Assembly (NCBI RefSeq): GCF_001619615.1
Contig: NZ_LQQP01000002.1
Span: 62,001-126,000 of the forward strand
Direction: 5' to 3'
DNA from: Microbacterium sp. T32
GTDB lineage: Bacteria > Actinomycetota > Actinomycetes > Actinomycetales > Microbacteriaceae
Length of the DNA stretch: 64,000 bases
Shown: in pieces, positions 38,661-47,242 of the stretch
Numbering within the stretch: the stretch's first letter is position 1
Layout: every line of letters begins with the position of its first letter
Notes under the pieces: generated by a model
What the model was told of the DNA's origin: nothing
Database searches by the model: none
Seen by the model: the letters and a program-made list of their open reading frames with translations, nothing else
Program-made: the position numbers and the translations under genes

Positions 38661-39434
38661 TCAGGCCCGGGCGGGGAGCGTGGGGATCAGCCCGTCGAGG
38701 TAGTCGGCGGTGTCCTCCCACCCGTGCACCGCGTGGCACTCGACGCCCATGGCCAGGACCGGGTAGTCGTTGCCGTCGGGGTCGAGCCGGTCGCCGACGA
38801 ACAGCATGTCGTCGAGCGGGATACCGGTCGCGTCGGCGAGCTGGCGCATGCCGTAGGCCTTGTCGATTCCGCGGTGGGTGATGTCGACGGAGGTCGAGCC
38901 GCCCGAGCGCACCTCGAGGTCGGGGATCCGAGCCGCGACGGCCTCACGAAGTGCGTTCTTCTTCTCGCCGGTCGGGTCCCACGCCATCTTCGCGTCGAGC
39001 GGAGCGGTCTGGCCGAGGGCCGAGAACGTGATCTGCGATCCGCGGTCCTCGAGGATCTCACCCCACGGCTCGGTCTCCCAGAGGCCCAGGCGCTCGGCTT
39101 CTTCGCGGACCGCGCTGAGGGCGCGCGTCTTCTCATCCTCGGTGAGCGAGTGCGCGTAGACGGTCTCGATCCCGTCGCCGCTCAAGCGGTAGTACTGCGT
39201 GCCGCACGTCGGCATGAGGTGCAGGTGCGACAGGAGCGCCGGATCGGCGGCGGGCAGGCGGTCCACGACCTGCGACCGGAACTGCTGCAGCTGACCGCCC
39301 GAGATGATCGCGACCTCGACGCGCTCGGCGAGGGCGAGCAGCAGATCGCCCATGCGCGGGTCGATCGCGGTCTTCGAAGGGGCGAGTGTGTCGTCGAGGT
39401 CGAAGGCGACGAGGCGGGGCGAGGTATCGGACAC
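38661..39434 (-). CDS. HAD-IIB family phosphatase (phosphomannomutase-like)
   Basis: 257 residues. AFDLDDTLAPSK gives Asp12/Asp14 of HAD motif I; IISGGQ is motif II, and GDRLDPDGNDYPVLAMGV motif IV. Overall resemblance is to the HAD-IIB family containing eukaryotic-type phosphomannomutases and sugar phosphatases. The GTG start is chosen for the AGGAG five bases before it; the longer open frame upstream is not family-like. Convergent with the SIP gene with only seven bases between stops. Confidence 0.82.
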   Translation of the reverse strand: MSDTSPRLVAFDLDDTLAPSKTAIDPRMGDLLLALAERVEVAIISGGQLQQFRSQVVDRLPAADPALLSHLHLMPTCGTQYYRLSGDGIETVYAHSLTEDEKTRALSAVREEAERLGLWETEPWGEILEDRGSQITFSALGQTAPLDAKMAWDPTGEKKNALREAVAARIPDLEVRSGGSTSVDITHRGIDKAYGMRQLADATGIPLDDMLFVGDRLDPDGNDYPVLAMGVECHAVHGWEDTADYLDGLIPTLPARA

Positions 39435-39477
39435 GAGGCTCCTGTGGGCGGGGTGAGGGCGGTATCTCGACACAACA

Positions 39478-39503
39478 GAGGCTCCGCCCGGTGGGGGAGC
39501 CTC
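39478..39503. terminator. Hairpin between the HAD and TetR genes
   Basis: GAGGCTCC and GGAGCCTC form a perfect 8-bp stem with a 10-nt loop. It lies downstream of the TetR gene (minus strand) and upstream of the HAD gene, so it most likely ends the TetR transcript. Confidence 0.5.
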
Positions 39504-39603
39504 GCTGCGATCGGCCTCGGCCGGCCGTGAGGTCGATGCCCGCGCGCGGGACGAGGTTGACTGCAATGGTATCCGAAGCGGACGAGATCCCCGGTCGCGC
39601 CGG

Positions 39604-40188
39604 TCAGGTGCTGCCGCGGACGGTGGCGATGGCTCGGTCGTAGAGTTCGGCGAGGTCGAGCGTGCCGTCGCTGCGCGCCCACGCTTCGCCCGCCGTATCG
39701 AGGCAGGCGATCGCAGCGGCGATGATCGCGGCGGCCGACACGTCGTCGGCATCCGGTCCGAGGCGGGCGCGGATGCCGGGGAGCAGTAGCGACTGCCAGT
39801 GTCGATGCTTCTCGGCGCTGCGGCTGAGCAGCGAGGGCGTGTCGTACATCATGCGAGCGATCTTGAGCAGGTCGCTCGAATCGCGTTCGAGCGCATGCAC
39901 CGCGTCGAGAGCGCGACGCAGCGCCTCCCACGGGCCGATGTCGGTGGGTATGTCGTCGAGTGCGTCGCGGAGGCGCTCGCCGTCGCGGGCCAGGTCGCCG
40001 AGGAGGACGTCTTCCTTGGTGCCGAAGTAGCGGAAGAACGAACGGCGCGAGATGCCGGCGGCCGCGGCGATCTGGTCGATGGTCGTCTGCTCGAACCCCT
40101 GGTCGAGGAACAGGCGCATGGCAATTCCGGAGATCTCGGCGTAGGCGGCGCGGCGCGATCGCTTCCACAGTGAGGCTTCGGCATCCAT
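39604..40188 (-). CDS. TetR-family repressor
   Basis: 194 residues. N-terminal TetR helix-turn-helix (TTIDQIAAAAGISRRSFFRYFGTKED, about 34-60 overall) and a variable helical C-terminal domain. Divergent from an SDR gene, with a perfect 15-base palindrome between them, so it probably represses itself and that gene. TAAGCT stands six bases before the ATG, indicating a leaderless transcript. Confidence 0.88.
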   Translation of the reverse strand: MDAEASLWKRSRRAAYAEISGIAMRLFLDQGFEQTTIDQIAAAAGISRRSFFRYFGTKEDVLLGDLARDGERLRDALDDIPTDIGPWEALRRALDAVHALERDSSDLLKIARMMYDTPSLLSRSAEKHRHWQSLLLPGIRARLGPDADDVSAAAIIAAAIACLDTAGEAWARSDGTLDLAELYDRAIATVRGST

Positions 40189-40194
40189 CTCCGC

Positions 40195-40200
40195 AGCTTA
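40195..40200 (-). promoter_or_regulatory. -10 element of the leaderless TetR gene
   Basis: Reads TAAGCT on the minus strand with six bases to the ATG. The palindrome at 40216 occupies its -35 region. Confidence 0.5.
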
Positions 40201-40214
40201 GCTCATGTGCCTAG

Positions 40215-40244
40215 TTGACACTGAGTGTCAGTCGGGCATAGCGT
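40215..40244 (+). promoter_or_regulatory. SDR promoter with overlapping TetR operator
   Basis: TTGACA (40215-40220) and TAGCGT (40239-40244) with an 18-base spacer form a consensus-like promoter. The perfect palindrome TGACACTGAGTGTCA (40216-40230) covers the -35, so repressor binding would block this promoter and also the divergent TetR promoter. Confidence 0.7.
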
Positions 40245-40272
40245 GTCGGCATCCACGAACGAAGGACACCCC

Positions 40273-41079
40273 ATGCCACGTCTCGATTTCCCCGCCCACA
40301 CCGTGCTCGTCACCGGCGCATCGTCCGGGATCGGCGCCGCATTCGTCGAGGCCCTCGCGGCGCGCGGGGCGAACCTCGTCCTGGTCGCGCGCCGTGGTGA
40401 CCGGCTCGAGGATCTGGCGCGATCGGTCCGCGCGCGGCACGGCGTCGAGGCGACGCCGATCGTGGCGGACCTCGCGTCGCCGATGGCGGCCGCGGATCTG
40501 CGCGATCAGGTCCGCCGCGCAGGCGTGCGGGTCACCGGCGTGATCAACAACGCGGGCTTCGGAACGTTCGGGAAGTTCGTCGACGACGATCCCGGGCGGC
40601 TCGCGCAGGAGATCGCGGTCGACGTCTCCGCGCCCGTGGAGATCAGCCGCGCGTTCCTCCCCGACCTCCTGGCCGGCGGACCGGGATTCCTGATCAACGT
40701 CGCGAGCATGGCCGCGTATGCTCCGACACCGCGCATGGCGGTGTACGGCGCGGCGAAGGCCTTCGTCCTGAGCTTCACCGAGGCGTTGTGGGCCGAGACG
40801 AGGAAGACCGATGTCGTGGTGTTCGCCGTGTCTCCCGGTGCGACGCAGACGGAGTTCAACAGCGTCGTCGGCACGGAGGATGCCACGTCGGGCGCGACCA
40901 TGCGGTCGGCGGACGACGTCGTGCGCACCGCCCTCGGTCACCTGTCGCGGCGGAATCCGGGACCGAGCGTCATCGACGGCGAGGGTAACCGGTGGTCGGC
41001 TGCACTGCTGGGGCTGCTGCCCCGGCGCGTCGTCGCTGCTCTGATGGAGCGCGTCACGGATCCCGCGCGACGGGCCTAA
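40273..41079 (+). CDS. Short-chain dehydrogenase/reductase
   Basis: 268 residues, classical SDR. TGASSGIG at 14-21, NNAG in INNAGFG, and catalytic YGAAK. Closest in appearance to DltE/YqjQ-type oxidoreductases of unknown substrate. AAGGA lies nine bases before the ATG. Divergent from and probably repressed by the TetR protein. Confidence 0.88.
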   Translation: MPRLDFPAHTVLVTGASSGIGAAFVEALAARGANLVLVARRGDRLEDLARSVRARHGVEATPIVADLASPMAAADLRDQVRRAGVRVTGVINNAGFGTFGKFVDDDPGRLAQEIAVDVSAPVEISRAFLPDLLAGGPGFLINVASMAAYAPTPRMAVYGAAKAFVLSFTEALWAETRKTDVVVFAVSPGATQTEFNSVVGTEDATSGATMRSADDVVRTALGHLSRRNPGPSVIDGEGNRWSAALLGLLPRRVVAALMERVTDPARRA

Positions 41080-41117
41080 GCCTCCCGTTCGAGATCCCCG
41101 GCGGTATGACGTCCCAC

Positions 41118-41354
41118 TCAGGCGCGGTCGCCGAGTGCTGCGTGAAGGCGACTCGTGAGGTGGGACATCGCCTCTTCCATCGCCGCGGTGGAGTCGTCTT
41201 CCGCCAGGCCGAATCGCTTCAGGTCGCGAGCAAGCCGTTCGTCGATCTTGTCCAGCGTCCCGTCGCCGCTGCGGCCCGTGGCGAGGTAAGCCGTCAGGTT
41301 CGCCGCGATACCGATCAGGACCTTGAGGTCGTTCTCGTCGATCTCCACGTTCAC
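41118..41354 (-). CDS. Small protein of unknown function
   Basis: 78 residues, acidic, mostly helical; no membrane segment. MNVEIDENDLKVLIGIAANLTAYLATG has no family that I recognise. AAGGGAG lies just upstream of the ATG, supporting that it is a real gene. A perfect GTGCGGGT/ACCCGCAC palindrome (41400-41417) lies about 50 bases upstream and could be an operator or part of its promoter. Confidence 0.6.
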   Translation of the reverse strand: MNVEIDENDLKVLIGIAANLTAYLATGRSGDGTLDKIDERLARDLKRFGLAEDDSTAAMEEAMSHLTSRLHAALGDRA

Positions 41355-41399
41355 GACCCACTCCCTTCGTCGTAGACGGAAATGATGCGACTAGGGTCG

Positions 41400-41417
41400 G
41401 TGCGGGTCAACCCGCAC
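41400..41417. repeat. 18-base perfect palindrome upstream of the small gene
   Basis: GTGCGGGTCAACCCGCAC, two 8-base arms around CA. It lies between the promoter side of the small minus-strand gene and the end of the tRNA transcript. An operator is plausible. Confidence 0.45.
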
Positions 41418-41432
41418 GGAGGAGAAAAGGAG

Positions 41433-41464
41433 GAGAGCCCCCCGCGGATCAGCGGGAGGCTCTC
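41433..41464 (-). terminator. Terminator of the tRNA-Pro transcript
   Basis: GAGAGCC...GGCTCTC plus an inner CCCGC...GCGGG form a long stem just after the tRNA on the minus strand, followed there by CTCCTTTTCTCC. A good intrinsic terminator. Confidence 0.7.
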
Positions 41465-41470
41465 TTGGAT

Positions 41471-41547
41471 TGGTCGGGGTGACAGGATTTGAACCTGCGG
41501 CCTCGTCGTCCCGAACGACGCGCGCTACCAAGCTGCGCCACACCCCG
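41471..41547 (-). tRNA. tRNA-Pro(CGG), CCA encoded
   Basis: On the minus strand CGGGGTG pairs with CACCCCG as acceptor stem. GCGCAGCTTGGTAGCGC forms the D arm, CGTCG-TTCGGGA-CGACG the anticodon arm with anticodon CGG, and CAGGTTCAAATCCTG the T arm. The end ACCA gives the discriminator A and an encoded CCA. A -10-like TAGACT lies upstream on this strand. Confidence 0.95.
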
Positions 41548-41598
41548 TGGCCAACCCTGTAAGTCTACCCCGTTCGCGGGCGTGGTTCGAACCGGGCC

Positions 41599-41637
41599 GT
41601 CGGGCGGGCGCGTCGCGAGCGGAGGCGCTCGCCCGAC
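41599..41637 (-). terminator. Hairpin after the thioester-domain-like gene
   Basis: 13-base arms (GTCGGGCGGGCGC and GCGCTCGCCCGAC on the plus strand) with one mismatch. It is just downstream of the minus-strand gene ending at 41648 and upstream of the tRNA. No T-run. Confidence 0.5.
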
Positions 41638-41647
41638 AGGGATCGGC

Positions 41648-43165
41648 TCAGGCTGGGGCGGTGGGGAAACGGCGGCGGCGTGCTGTCAGGATCACCCCGA
41701 CCCCGATGGCCACCGTCACGGCCGCGAGGACTCCCGCGGGCGCCAGGCCGGCAGCGGAGACCCCGGTCGTCGCGAGAGCCGTCGGCGGTTCTGCGGCGGG
41801 TGGCGCCGCCACGGGGGCGGCGGGGGTCGGGGTCGACGCCGGAGTCTCCGAGGGCGGAGGCGGCACGAGTTGCCGGGTCTGCGAGGGGGTGGCGAACCGT
41901 TCCGCCCAGACGTATCGAAGAGGCAGGTGCAGGACGGTTTCCGGACTCTGGTCCACGCGTTCGATCCGCCACACCGCGGTGTAGACGCCGGGCCCCGGAA
42001 GCGGGTCGGGCGTGGCGACGGTGTACGTACCCGGACCCACCGCCGGATCGGTGGTCACCTCGAGCCGGGCGACCGGCGTCAGCCCGTCCGGGACGACGGG
42101 CGCTTCGACCGGAAACTCGCCCGTGCGATACACGTCGGCTCGGGCGCGCAGGCGCACGAAGCTCCCGTCGGCCGCGCGCGGCCAGACGTTCTCGCCGGAG
42201 GACAGCGTGACGGCGTCGAGGAAGCGACCGTCCTCGATGCGCGCCTCCGTGTGGATGCGCGGCGAGAACACGATCGGACGCGCGACGGCATCCTCCGCCG
42301 TCAGTTCGAATCGCTGGGGCTCGGCGGGGCCCGCCGACTCCTGCTGACCCGGTGTGGTGAACAGGCGCACGGCCGCCGCCCGAACCGTGAACGCGCCGCG
42401 GGCGCGCACGGTGTAGGGGCGCCCGTCTGTGTCGCGCGGGGGCGACGCGAGGATGGGGTAAGCCCGACCCGGTGTGACGTCGGCCCGGTCCGCCGTGCCG
42501 GTGTCGGCGAACACCGCACCATCCAGGTGCAGTCCGCCGGTGGCATCCGGATCGACGTCGGCCGCGACGGATCCGCGGGTGGGGTCGTCCGGGTTCGTCG
42601 TGAGGACGAGTGTTCCGCCGAGGCGCGGCACGCGGATCGCGGAGGCCTCCGCGAGATAGCGTTCCGCGCGCTCCTGCACGGCCGCGCTGTTCTCGGGACT
42701 CGCGCGGCGCATGATGTAGTCGATCGCCTCGCGCAGCGAATCTCCCTCATATCCCCACGAGTGCAGCGTCGTGTCGCGGTCCGCGGTCGCCTTCACGGCC
42801 CATCCGACGCCGGCCGCCTGCACCGGGTCGTCGGTCTGCCCGTAGGTGCTGACGAGGTAGTTGATCGAGACGAGCTGCTGCGGCGTCAGGCCCCTGGCAT
42901 CCGCCTGGACGCCCTGGTCGGTCGTCGGACCGGTGGCGACGGGCAGCCCCGGATGGATGCAGTACGTCTCGACGTCGCCGACGCGCATGGAACCGTGCCA
43001 GCCGGTGGAGGAGAGCGGTGCCCAGGTGCCGAATCCGGTGCCGCGGTCGGCGGCCTCGGCCGGGGTCGCGACGGCCGTCGTTCCGGCGAGAAGTGCCGCG
43101 GAGGAGACGAGGAGGGCGAGGACGACCCGCGAAGCGCGTCGTCGGTGCGGGGGAGGGTGATGCAT
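41648..43165 (-). CDS. LAxTG-anchored surface protein with thioester-domain-like N-terminus
   Basis: 505 residues. Signal peptide (about 1-38), then VETYCIHPGLP, the cysteine motif of thioester (TED) domains, and DDPVQAAGVGWAVKATAD, where TEDs usually read AvQaAIW. In this alignment the thioester Gln is Gly and the Trp is Lys, so the covalent bond may not form. Beta-rich repeats and a Pro/Thr spacer follow. The end LATTG + hydrophobic helix + RRRR is a class E sortase (LAxTG) anchor. The ATG is chosen because GAAGGGA lies a few bases before it. The sortase that would process it is not in this window. Confidence 0.75.
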   Translation of the reverse strand: MHHPPPHRRRASRVVLALLVSSAALLAGTTAVATPAEAADRGTGFGTWAPLSSTGWHGSMRVGDVETYCIHPGLPVATGPTTDQGVQADARGLTPQQLVSINYLVSTYGQTDDPVQAAGVGWAVKATADRDTTLHSWGYEGDSLREAIDYIMRRASPENSAAVQERAERYLAEASAIRVPRLGGTLVLTTNPDDPTRGSVAADVDPDATGGLHLDGAVFADTGTADRADVTPGRAYPILASPPRDTDGRPYTVRARGAFTVRAAAVRLFTTPGQQESAGPAEPQRFELTAEDAVARPIVFSPRIHTEARIEDGRFLDAVTLSSGENVWPRAADGSFVRLRARADVYRTGEFPVEAPVVPDGLTPVARLEVTTDPAVGPGTYTVATPDPLPGPGVYTAVWRIERVDQSPETVLHLPLRYVWAERFATPSQTRQLVPPPPSETPASTPTPAAPVAAPPAAEPPTALATTGVSAAGLAPAGVLAAVTVAIGVGVILTARRRRFPTAPA

Positions 43166-43224
43166 CGAGTGTCCCTTCGGTCGAGGAGACTCGATCATGC
43201 GATGTCGTGATGCCCGCAGAACGG

Positions 43225-43262
43225 GCGAAAGGGTCGATCCGTGGATGGATCGACCCTTTCGC
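43225..43262 (-). terminator. 16-bp perfect hairpin after the phosphoesterase gene
   Basis: GCGAAAGGGTCGATCC and GGATCGACCCTTTCGC with a 6-nt loop, 18 bases beyond the stop of the minus-strand phosphoesterase. Probable end of the PBP-phosphoesterase transcript; it lies about 60 bases before the next gene start. Confidence 0.65.
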
Positions 43263-43279
43263 AAGCGGGGGAGGAGGGG

Positions 43280-44203
43280 TCAGACGGGCAGCAGCGTGAG
43301 CAGCGTCGCCTCGGGGCGGCACGCGAACCGCACCGGCGCGTAGATCGAATGCCCGAGGCCGGCGCTGACGTTCAGCGGTACCGTGCGCCCGCCGTGCGTC
43401 CACTCGCTGAGGCCGCGCGCCTGGTCCAGCGGAAGGTCGCAGTTCGACACCAGGGCCTTGCGGCTGAAGGGGACTCGCACCTGTCCGCCGTGGGTGTGCC
43501 CCGCGAGCAGGACGTCGGCGCCCAGGTCGATGAACCGGTCGAGCGTGCGCCGGTACGGCGCGTGCATCACGCCCAGCGTCACGTCGGCATCCGGCAGCGT
43601 CGACAGCACCGGGGGGATGAGCTCGGGCTTGTCCCAGTTTCGGTGGGCGTCGTCGACGCCGAACCCGGTGATCCGCAGGCCCTTCACCTCGACGGATGCC
43701 GCGGTGTCGTCGAGCAGGTTCCACCCCAGGTCGTCGGTGAAGAAGCTGTCGAGCGAACCGACGTCGAGGTGCGTGTACGCGGGCAGGTTGCCGGACGGCC
43801 CGGTGAAGTAGCGCAGCGGGTTGCGCGGCGTCGGACCCTGATAGTCGTTCGAGCCATGGACGACGAACCCGGGAATCCCGCGCAGGGGCGCGAAAGCCTC
43901 ACGGATGCCGCGAAGTCCGTCCCGGTGACCGAGATTGTCGCCCGTGTTGATGACGAGGTCGGGCGAGAGCTCGGCGAGCCGAGCCATCCACTCCTGCTTC
44001 CGACGCTGCCAGGGCGCCATGTGGGCGTCCGAGACGTGCAGGACGCGGATCGCGTCGGCACCTTTCGGAAGCACGCGGAGAGCGTGGTAGCGGACGGTGA
44101 AGAGATAGCGCTCGATCCCCACGCCCCACACCGCGGCCCCGACAGCGGCCGCCCCCGCGACCCCGAGGGGTGCGAGGGCGGCCTTCACGAGCGGACCGGT
44201 CAC
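43280..44203 (-). CDS. Metallophosphoesterase
   Basis: 307 residues. One N-terminal helix (about 8-25), then metal-site motifs in order: LHVSDAHM, INTGDNLGHRDG, VHGSNDY (GNHD-like), and the C-terminal AGHTHGGQVR. Probably membrane-attached with the active site outside or at the membrane. The GTG at 44203 overlaps the PBP stop (GTGA); GTG at 44209 is an alternative. The pairing with a PASTA class A PBP is conserved in actinobacteria (ponA2-Rv3683 in M. tuberculosis, as I recall), suggesting a role in wall lipid or precursor turnover. Confidence 0.9.
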   Translation of the reverse strand: MTGPLVKAALAPLGVAGAAAVGAAVWGVGIERYLFTVRYHALRVLPKGADAIRVLHVSDAHMAPWQRRKQEWMARLAELSPDLVINTGDNLGHRDGLRGIREAFAPLRGIPGFVVHGSNDYQGPTPRNPLRYFTGPSGNLPAYTHLDVGSLDSFFTDDLGWNLLDDTAASVEVKGLRITGFGVDDAHRNWDKPELIPPVLSTLPDADVTLGVMHAPYRRTLDRFIDLGADVLLAGHTHGGQVRVPFSRKALVSNCDLPLDQARGLSEWTHGGRTVPLNVSAGLGHSIYAPVRFACRPEATLLTLLPV

Positions 44204-46914
44204 TGGCACTTCTTCTTCACGACCTCGAGCACGATGGGGGTGCTCTTGTTGGCCGAGGTGCCGCCGGCGGGGTTCGTGGCATTGACGCGACCGTCGTCGG
44301 GCGCCCCGCCGTCCTCCTTGCAACTGACCGACAGGTTGTTGTACCCGGACGACTTCAGAGCGGCCTGGGCGGCGTTGAGGTTCTGGCCTGTCACGTCGGG
44401 AACCGTTCCGCCCTGACCGTTGCCCGGGCTGATCGTGATGTTCGCACCGGCGGGAGCCGAGCCGCTGGGGTTCTGCGCGGCGACGCGGTCACCGCCGAAG
44501 TCCGCGTCAACGGGGTCGCCCACGGTCACACTGAAGCCGGCGTTCTGCAGGGTGTTCCGCGCGTCGTCGATGCTGCGCCCCACGACGTTCGGCACGTCCT
44601 TGGTCACCGTGCGCAGCAGGTTCTGAGCGGGATCGGGGAAGCGGTCGCCGCCGTAGAACTCGTCCGCGGCGCTCTGGACGTCGCGGGCCAGCGTGTAGCG
44701 CATATCGCTCAGCTGCAGGCCCTTCGCGTACTTCCCGAAGAGGTTCTTGTCACCGTCCCAGTTGCCCACCCAGACAGCGGTCGTCACGTTCGTCGACGAC
44801 TCGATCATCCAGGTCTGGTAACCCTCGTGGGTACCGGTCTTGCCCATGACCGGGGTGCCGTCTCGGGGGTTGGCCGACTGGCCCGTGCCGCCGCCGGCCA
44901 TGACGCTCTGCAGCGCGTAGGCCGCTGTGGCCGCGATCTCCGGCGTGAGCACCGTCTCGCACGTGCGCGCCGGGATGGGCCGATCGGCACCGTCGGGGTC
45001 GGTCACCTTGTCGATGAGCTTGGGCTGGCAGTGCGAGCCGCCGTTTGCGACCGTGGCGAAGGCCCCCGCCATGGCCAGGGGCGAAACGTTGTCGCTACCG
45101 ATGACCTCGTTGGCGTTCTGCATCGTGATCTCTTTGCCGTCACCGGTGGTGCCGACACCCATCTTCTTGGCCACCTTCGCGATGTCGCAGAGGTCGAGCT
45201 GGGCGGCCATGGCGAGGTAGCCCGTGTTCAGCGAGTCACGCGTGAACATCAGCGGGGTGCCGTTGTAGCCCGTGCTGTCGCCGAAGTTGTTGATCGTGTA
45301 CCGGTCCGTGTTCACCCAGTTCCCCCAGCACGAGTTGGTCATGTTCGGGACGGGCTTGAGGCGCCCGTTCAACTGAGCGTTGAGAGAGTTGCCCTTCTCG
45401 AGCCAGTCGACGAGGGTGAAGATCTTGAACGTCGATCCCGCGTTGAAGCCGATGGACCCGCCGTTGTCCTTGTCGCCCGCGAAGACGATCGAGTTGTACG
45501 ACGGATCGTTCTCCGCCTGCGTCGGGTCCTGCGTGAACTTGGTGTTCTGCGCGATCGCCAGCACGCGCCCGGTCTTGGTTTCGAGGCTCAGTGCCGTGGC
45601 ACCGAACTTCATGCCATCCATGCTCTCCGGGGTGTTGTCGTTCATCGTCGCCTGGGCGGCATCCTGAAGGCGCCAGTCGAGGGTCGTCTGAATCGTCAGA
45701 CCGTCCTGCCGGAGCGCGCTCACACGCTCGTCGTCGGTGGCGCCGAACGCGGGGTCGCTCAGGATCTGCCCGACGACCAACTGGCAGAAGTACGGCGCCT
45801 TGGAGGCGCCACAGCCCTGTTCGGTCGGCGTGATCTGCGGGGTGATCGGTTCGATCGCGTACTGCACGTACTCTGCGTGCGTGATCTTCCCGTCCGCCTC
45901 CATGCGGCTGAGGACGTACAGCTGGCGACCCTTGGTCTCGCTGTAGCCGTCCGCGGCGTTCACGAGCTGCTCCTGCGTGATCTCGCCGTTGTCGCGCAGC
46001 GTGTAGAGCGCCTGGATCGTATTCGGGTCGACGTCGTCGATCGAGCCGTCGGCCTTCTTGTTGTACGCGGTTCCGTCGTCGTAGACGATGGACCCGCCTT
46101 CGCGATCGATGCGGAAGCGGTTGGGGTTCTGCACCATGCCGGCGAGGATCGCCGCCTGGCCGATGTTCAGCTGCGCGGCCGGGACGTTGAAGTAGTACCG
46201 GGCGGCGGCATCGATGCCGTACGTGACGCCGCCGAAGTTGGCGATGTTGAGGTAGCCGAGGAGGATCTGGTCCTTGGTGTACTGCTTCTCGAGCTGCACC
46301 GCGTAGCGCATCTCCTGCAGCTTGCGCTGGTACCCGGCGGTACCCTGCGCCTCGATCGCTTCCTGCGCGCACGCCTGCAGCGCCTCATCACGGGTCATCG
46401 CGGGCTTGGCGGGCGTGGTGTCGGTGGCCTCCACGGCGTCGGTCGCCTTGGCGTCGCGCTCGCAGCGCTGGACGAGCACGTTCTTGACGTACTGCTGGCT
46501 GATCGAGGAGCCGCCCTGGGTCTCGCCGCCGGCGGCGTTGCTCAAGAGCGCGCGCGTGGTTCCGATGAGGTCGACGCCGCCGTGCTGGTAGTACCGCGGG
46601 TCTTCCGACGAGAGGATCGCGTCGTACATCACCGGGTTGATCTGGTCGAACGTCACCGGCGAGCGGTTTTGATCGTAGAACTTCGCGAGCACCTGGTCGC
46701 CGGCCGTGATCGTCGTGGGCAGCATGAGCTGGTCGGGCTGCAGGTAGCTCGGCATGTTGTCGAAGATCGTGATCGCGCTCGACGCGGCCAAGCCCGAAAC
46801 GGCGATCGCCGGGGTCACTGCCGCGGTCACGAGGACGCCGGCGGCCGCGCTCAGGCCGACGAGACCGACGATGCCGCCGAGGGCGCCGCTGGCCGTACGT
46901 TTGTTCTCAGGCAT
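44200..46914 (-). CDS. Class A penicillin-binding protein with PASTA domains
   Basis: 904 residues. Membrane helix near the N-terminus, glycosyltransferase domain (SSEDPRYYQHGGVDLIG, GGSSISQQYVKN, QKxxEMRYAVQLEKQYTKDQIL), transpeptidase domain with STFK at 494-497, SLN in RDSLNTG and KTG at 692-694, and two C-terminal PASTA units (from about 780 and 845). Polymerises and cross-links peptidoglycan. An insertion with DAVEATDTTPAKPAMT lies in the GT domain and a cysteine-containing GCGASKAPYFC joins the domains. Start ATG has TAGCAT seven bases before it, a leaderless promoter. Similar to PonA2. Confidence 0.95.
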   Translation of the reverse strand: MPENKRTASGALGGIVGLVGLSAAAGVLVTAAVTPAIAVSGLAASSAITIFDNMPSYLQPDQLMLPTTITAGDQVLAKFYDQNRSPVTFDQINPVMYDAILSSEDPRYYQHGGVDLIGTTRALLSNAAGGETQGGSSISQQYVKNVLVQRCERDAKATDAVEATDTTPAKPAMTRDEALQACAQEAIEAQGTAGYQRKLQEMRYAVQLEKQYTKDQILLGYLNIANFGGVTYGIDAAARYYFNVPAAQLNIGQAAILAGMVQNPNRFRIDREGGSIVYDDGTAYNKKADGSIDDVDPNTIQALYTLRDNGEITQEQLVNAADGYSETKGRQLYVLSRMEADGKITHAEYVQYAIEPITPQITPTEQGCGASKAPYFCQLVVGQILSDPAFGATDDERVSALRQDGLTIQTTLDWRLQDAAQATMNDNTPESMDGMKFGATALSLETKTGRVLAIAQNTKFTQDPTQAENDPSYNSIVFAGDKDNGGSIGFNAGSTFKIFTLVDWLEKGNSLNAQLNGRLKPVPNMTNSCWGNWVNTDRYTINNFGDSTGYNGTPLMFTRDSLNTGYLAMAAQLDLCDIAKVAKKMGVGTTGDGKEITMQNANEVIGSDNVSPLAMAGAFATVANGGSHCQPKLIDKVTDPDGADRPIPARTCETVLTPEIAATAAYALQSVMAGGGTGQSANPRDGTPVMGKTGTHEGYQTWMIESSTNVTTAVWVGNWDGDKNLFGKYAKGLQLSDMRYTLARDVQSAADEFYGGDRFPDPAQNLLRTVTKDVPNVVGRSIDDARNTLQNAGFSVTVGDPVDADFGGDRVAAQNPSGSAPAGANITISPGNGQGGTVPDVTGQNLNAAQAALKSSGYNNLSVSCKEDGGAPDDGRVNATNPAGGTSANKSTPIVLEVVKKKCQ

Positions 46915-46921
46915 AGGCTTG

Positions 46922-46927
46922 ATGCTA
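46922..46927 (-). promoter_or_regulatory. -10 element of the leaderless PBP gene
   Basis: Reads TAGCAT on the minus strand with seven bases to the ATG. Confidence 0.55.
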
Positions 46928-47023
46928 AGCGACGTTGCTGGGCGATGCCTCGAAGGCGTGCGCTCGCACGCGTCCGCGTCCACCCTCTCGCTCGACCGCC
47001 GAGCCGACCCGCCGGGAGCCCCG

Positions 47024-47242
47024 ATGACCACGTGGGAATACCTCACCACGCCGCTGCTGATCCATAACACCGCCGCGATCCTCAACAACTGGGGCAAGCA
47101 GGGGTGGGAGCTCGTCCAGGTCGTGACCGGCCCCGAAGGTGGCCTGGTGGCGTACTTCAAGCGTCCCGTCGGCGGGGGAGAGGCCAACGCCGGCCTCGGT
47201 GCCGCCGCGACCGCCGCGCGCCAGTTCGAGGGTCAGCAGTGA
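47024..47242 (+). CDS. DUF4177-like small protein
   Basis: 72 residues. MTTWEYLTTPLLIHNTAAIL followed by NNWGKQGWELVQVV has the WEY...GxxGWELV pattern of DUF4177-type proteins. GGGAG lies about seven bases before the ATG. It overlaps the GTG of the RidA gene. The pair is common in actinobacteria next to ponA2; function unknown. Confidence 0.8.
   Translation: MTTWEYLTTPLLIHNTAAILNNWGKQGWELVQVVTGPEGGLVAYFKRPVGGGEANAGLGAAATAARQFEGQQ

Noticed and set aside
41584..41593. GGTTCGAACC palindrome near the tRNA, possible LexA box
   Set aside because: The actinobacterial SOS box has TCGAAC-N4-GTTCGA spacing; this compact palindrome does not fit and no SOS gene is adjacent.
44170..47067. 965-codon plus-strand open frame opposite the PBP gene
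   Set aside because: The minus strand carries complete transglycosylase, transpeptidase and PASTA motifs; the plus frame is a shadow.
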